DNA of 64,000 bases from Aradus depressus (lineage: Eukaryota; Arthropoda; Insecta; Hemiptera; Aradidae): contig OY759218.1 in assembly GCA_963662175.1 (NCBI GenBank), forward strand, positions 49,049,427-49,113,426, written 5' to 3'. A model generated the notes under the pieces. That model was given only the letters and a program-made list of their open reading frames with translations, had not been told where the DNA came from and did no database searches. This document shows positions 61,001 to 64,000 of the stretch, in pieces (position 1 is the stretch's first letter; every line of letters begins with the position of its first letter). The position numbers were made by a program, and so were the translations under genes.

Positions 61001-64000
61001 TCCACTTAGGACATAACCAGTCAAATTTCAGCGATATGCGCCGAGGGGAGGGGGAAGTTCCGGGGTGGGGGCTCCGTTCAAAATTCCACAACCCCCCTCC
61101 CGTTCACAATTTTGTGACGTTACACATTTTGTTTTTCTATTTGGCCTTCAAGAATACTACATATGAAATTTCATGACAATCCGACCATTAATTAATGAGT
61201 TAGCACTATTTTTATGCTTAGCCCCCCCCTACTACCCCCCCGCCCGTTCGAAATTTTGGGACGCCACATAGCCTATTATTCGATCGGTCTTGAAAGGATG
61301 CTACATGTGAAGTTTCATGAATATCCGTCCAGCCGTTTGGGCGTGATGCTGGAACAAACATACAAACAAACCCCGTTTCAGTATAGAAGTATAGAAGCCG
61401 GTGGAAGAGAATGGGTAGAAAAGCGAAACTGAATTTAAAAATCCCAATAACTGCCGATTTAATGAATGTATCAACATCAAATTTCGTATTTGAAATTAAC
61501 ATCCGCGGAGGACATAACCAGTCAAATTTCAGCGATATCGGCCGAGGGGAGGGGGGAGTTCCGGGGTGGGGGCTCAATTCAAAAATCTTAATAACTGCCC
61601 ATGTAATGAATGTATCGACATCAAATTTCATATTTAAAACTAAAATCCACTTAGGACATAACCAGTCAAATTTCAGCGATATGCGCCGAGGGGAGGGGGG
61701 AGTTCCGGGGTGGGGGCTCAATTCAAAAATCCCAATAACTGCCGATGTAATGAATGTATCAACATCAAATTTCGTATTTAAAATTAACATCCGCGGAGGA
61801 CATGACCAGTCAAGTTTCAGCGATATCGGCCGAGGGGAGGGGAGAGTTCCGGGGTGGGGGCTCAATTCAAAAATCTTAATAACTGCCCATGTAATGAATG
61901 TATCGACATCAAATTTCGTATTTGAAACTAAAATCCACTTAGGACATAACCAGTCAAATTTCAGCGATATGCGCCGAGGGTAGGGGGGAGTTCCGGGGTG
62001 GGGACTCAATTCAAAAATCCCAATAACTGCCGATGTAATGAATGTATCAACTTCAAATTTCGAACTTAAAATTAACATTCACGGAGGACATAACCAGTCA
62101 AATTTCAGCGTTATCGGCTGAGGGTAGGGGAGATTTCCGGGGAGGGGGCTCAGTTCAAAAATCCACAAACCCCCTCCCGTTCACAATCTTGTGACGTTAC
62201 ACATTTTGTTTTTTTATTTGGCCTTCAACAATACTACATATGAAATTTCATGACAATCCGACCATTAATTGATGAGTTAGCACTATTTTTATGCTTAGCC
62301 CCCTCTTACAACCCCCCTTCCCGTTCGAAATTTTGGGACGCCACATAGCCTATTATTCGATCGGTCTTGAAAGGATGCTACATGTGAAGTTTAATGAATA
62401 TCCGTCCAGCCGTTTGGGCGTGATGCTGGAACAAACATACAAACAAACCCCGTTTCAGTATAGAAGTATAGAAGCCGGTGGAAGAGAATGGGTAGATAGG
62501 CGAAACTGAATTTAAAAATCCCAATAACTCCCGATGTAATGAATGTATCAACATCAAATTTCGTATTTAAAATTAACATCCGCGGAGGACATAACCAGTC
62601 AAATGTCAGCGATATCGGCCGAGGGGAGGGGGGGGTTACGGAGTGGGGGCTCAAATCAAAAATCTTAATAACTGCCCATGTAATGAACGTATCGACATCA
62701 AATTTCGTATATAAAACTAAAATCCACTTAGGACATAACCAGTCAAATTTCAGCGATATGCGCCGAGGGGAGGGGGGAGTTCCGAGGTAGGGGCTCAATT
62801 CAAAAATCTTAATAACTGCCCATGTAATGAATGTATCGACATCAAATTTCGTATTTAAAACTAAAATCCACTTAGGACATAACCAGTCAAATTTCAGCGA
62901 TATGCGCCGAGGGTAGGGGGAATTCCGGGGTGGGGGCTCAATTCAAAAATCCCAATAACTGCCGATGTAATGAATGTATCAACATCAAATTTCGTATTTA
63001 AAATTAACATTCACGGAGGACATAACCAGTCAAATTTCAGCGATATCGGCTGAGGGGAGGGGAGAGTTCCGGGGAGGGGGCTCAGTTCAAAAATCCACAA
63101 CCCCCCTCCCGTTCACAATCTTGTGACGTTATACATTTTGTTTTTTTATTTGGCCATCAAGAATACTACATATGAAATTTCATGACAATCCGACCATTAA
63201 ATATTGAGTTAGCACTATTTTTATGCTTAGCCCCCCCTTACAACCCCCCCTCCCGTTCGAAATTTTGGGACGCCACATAGCCTATTATTCGATCGGTCTT
63301 GAAAGGATGCTACATGTGAAGTTTCATGAATATCCGTCCAGCCGTTTGGGCGTGATGCTGGAACATACATACAAACAAAACCAGCCTCAGTATAGAAGTA
63401 TAGAAGCCGGGGGAAGAGAATGGGTAGATAAGCGAAACTGAATTTAAAAATCCCAATACCTGCCGATGTAATGAATGTATCAACATCAACTTTCGTATTT
63501 AAAAATTAACATCCGCGGAGGACATAACCAGTCAGATTTCAGCGTTATCGGCCGAGGGGAGGGCGGAGTTCCGGGGTAGGGGCTCAATTCAAAAATCTTA
63601 ATAACTGCCCATGTAATGAATGTATCGACATCTAGTTTCGTATTTAAAATAAACATCCGCGGAGGACATAACCAGTCAAATTTCAGCGATATCGGCTGAG
63701 GGGAGGGGGGAGTTCCGGGGTGGGGGCTCAATTCAAAAATCTTAATAACTGCCCATGTAATGAATGTATCGACATCAAATTTCATATTTAAAACTAAAAT
63801 CCACTTAGGACATAACCAGTCAAATTTCAGCGATATGCGCCGAGGGGAGGGGAGAGTTCCGGGGTGGGGGCTCAATTCAAAAATCCCAATAACTGCTGAT
63901 GTACCGAATGTATCAACATCAAATTTCGTATTTAAAATTAACATTCACGGAGGACATAGCCAGTCAAATTTCAGCGATATCGGCTGAGGGGAGGGGAGAG

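Larger units (their letters stand above)
30006..64000 (+). repeat. Higher-order satellite array, 357 + k x 144 bp
   Basis: Continuous tandem array, open at the right edge. Each unit is one conserved ~357-bp block and k copies of a 144-bp subrepeat. From a fixed anchor (ATGCTTAGCC..), the 43 intervals are: one near 500, 18 near 645, 15 near 789, seven near 933, one 1077 and one 1221 bp, i.e. k = 1,2,3,4,5,6. That gives about 120 copies of the 144-mer. Unit order is typically alpha, beta, (beta), gamma, then the block. The first unit (30006-30330) is partly deleted. All frames reported on either strand inside it are repeat-derived and are not annotated as genes. Confidence 0.97.

Noticed and set aside
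30464..63441. Recurrent 72-residue frame MLSPPLQPPLPFEILGRHIA.. repeated about 40 times
   Set aside because: It is the conserved satellite block read in one frame. It recurs only with the repeat, is antisense to longer frames, and has no coding signature of its own.
30006..64000. CRISPR-like array
   Set aside because: Repeats are 144 bp and contiguous without unique spacers, in a eukaryotic TE-rich context.
30000..64000. Centromere identity
   Set aside because: A large satellite is compatible with a centromere, but nothing in the sequence (no known kinetochore-protein box, no chromosomal context) supports claiming it.

Overview
This is eukaryotic, probably invertebrate and most likely arthropod, nuclear DNA. 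It is AT-rich, dense in microsatellites and palindromes, and packed with short non-autonomous transposable elements (TEs), tRNA-derived SINEs and degenerate repeat copies. I find no gene with convincing coding evidence, no rRNA, no intact tRNA and no prokaryotic operon structure. The host is an inference from repeat style: several termini (TACTAGC..GTACCCGGCG, CAGCCGTTTGGGCGTGAT..) resemble motifs I know from insect and other arthropod genomes. No species is claimed.

Bases 1-30,005 are a mosaic of dispersed repeats. I name four recurrent families locally. Rep-A is a roughly 1.2-kb element with long terminal inverted repeats (TIRs) built on CTATACGAAGTATAG and an interior of degenerate ~130-145 bp subrepeats (best copy 2464-3698). 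Rep-B is a longer element with a hairpin-like end TATACCTATRGTA and recurrent text about TTTTCGG and ATTTCAAATT (copies near 8.1-8.9, 11.2-11.7, 13.5-14.2, 15.1-15.7, 19.9-20.3 and 23.8-24.4 kb). Rep-C is a ~200-280 bp foldback element (8988-9242, 14868-15072, 19648-19926, partial 21333-21560). Rep-D is a ~550 bp repeat present twice in opposite orientations. Single elements include a textbook hAT-like foldback element with a perfect 8-bp target duplication (17286-18269), a 691-bp TIR element with a paralogous empty site (905-1595), a near-perfect 200-bp palindrome (23210-23409), a perfect 52-bp palindrome (16694-16745), tRNA-derived SINEs with good A/B boxes, and hammerhead-like motifs of the kind carried by Penelope-like elements.

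Bases 30,006-64,000 are one continuous satellite array that runs off the right edge. It is a higher-order repeat (HOR) of unusual, quantised design. Each unit is a conserved ~357-bp block plus k copies of a 144-bp subrepeat, with k from 1 to 6. All 43 anchor-to-anchor intervals I measured fall near 501, 645, 789, 933, 1077 or 1221 bp. The 144-bp subrepeat is recognisably the interior subrepeat of Rep-A, and the 357-bp block ends like an arthropod TE 3' end, so the satellite appears to have grown out of a mobile element. Because 144 = 3 x 48, both strands stay open through the array, producing many spurious ORFs of up to 334 residues. Each 144-mer carries a G-quadruplex-type motif on the + strand and each 357-bp block carries C-runs that place the equivalent motif on the - strand. 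Superimposed tandem duplications of about 1145, 1427, 1433, 1577 and 4300 bp show ongoing unequal exchange.

Nothing here acts as a pathway. The interest lies in TE-to-satellite conversion, foldback elements and possible ribozyme motifs.
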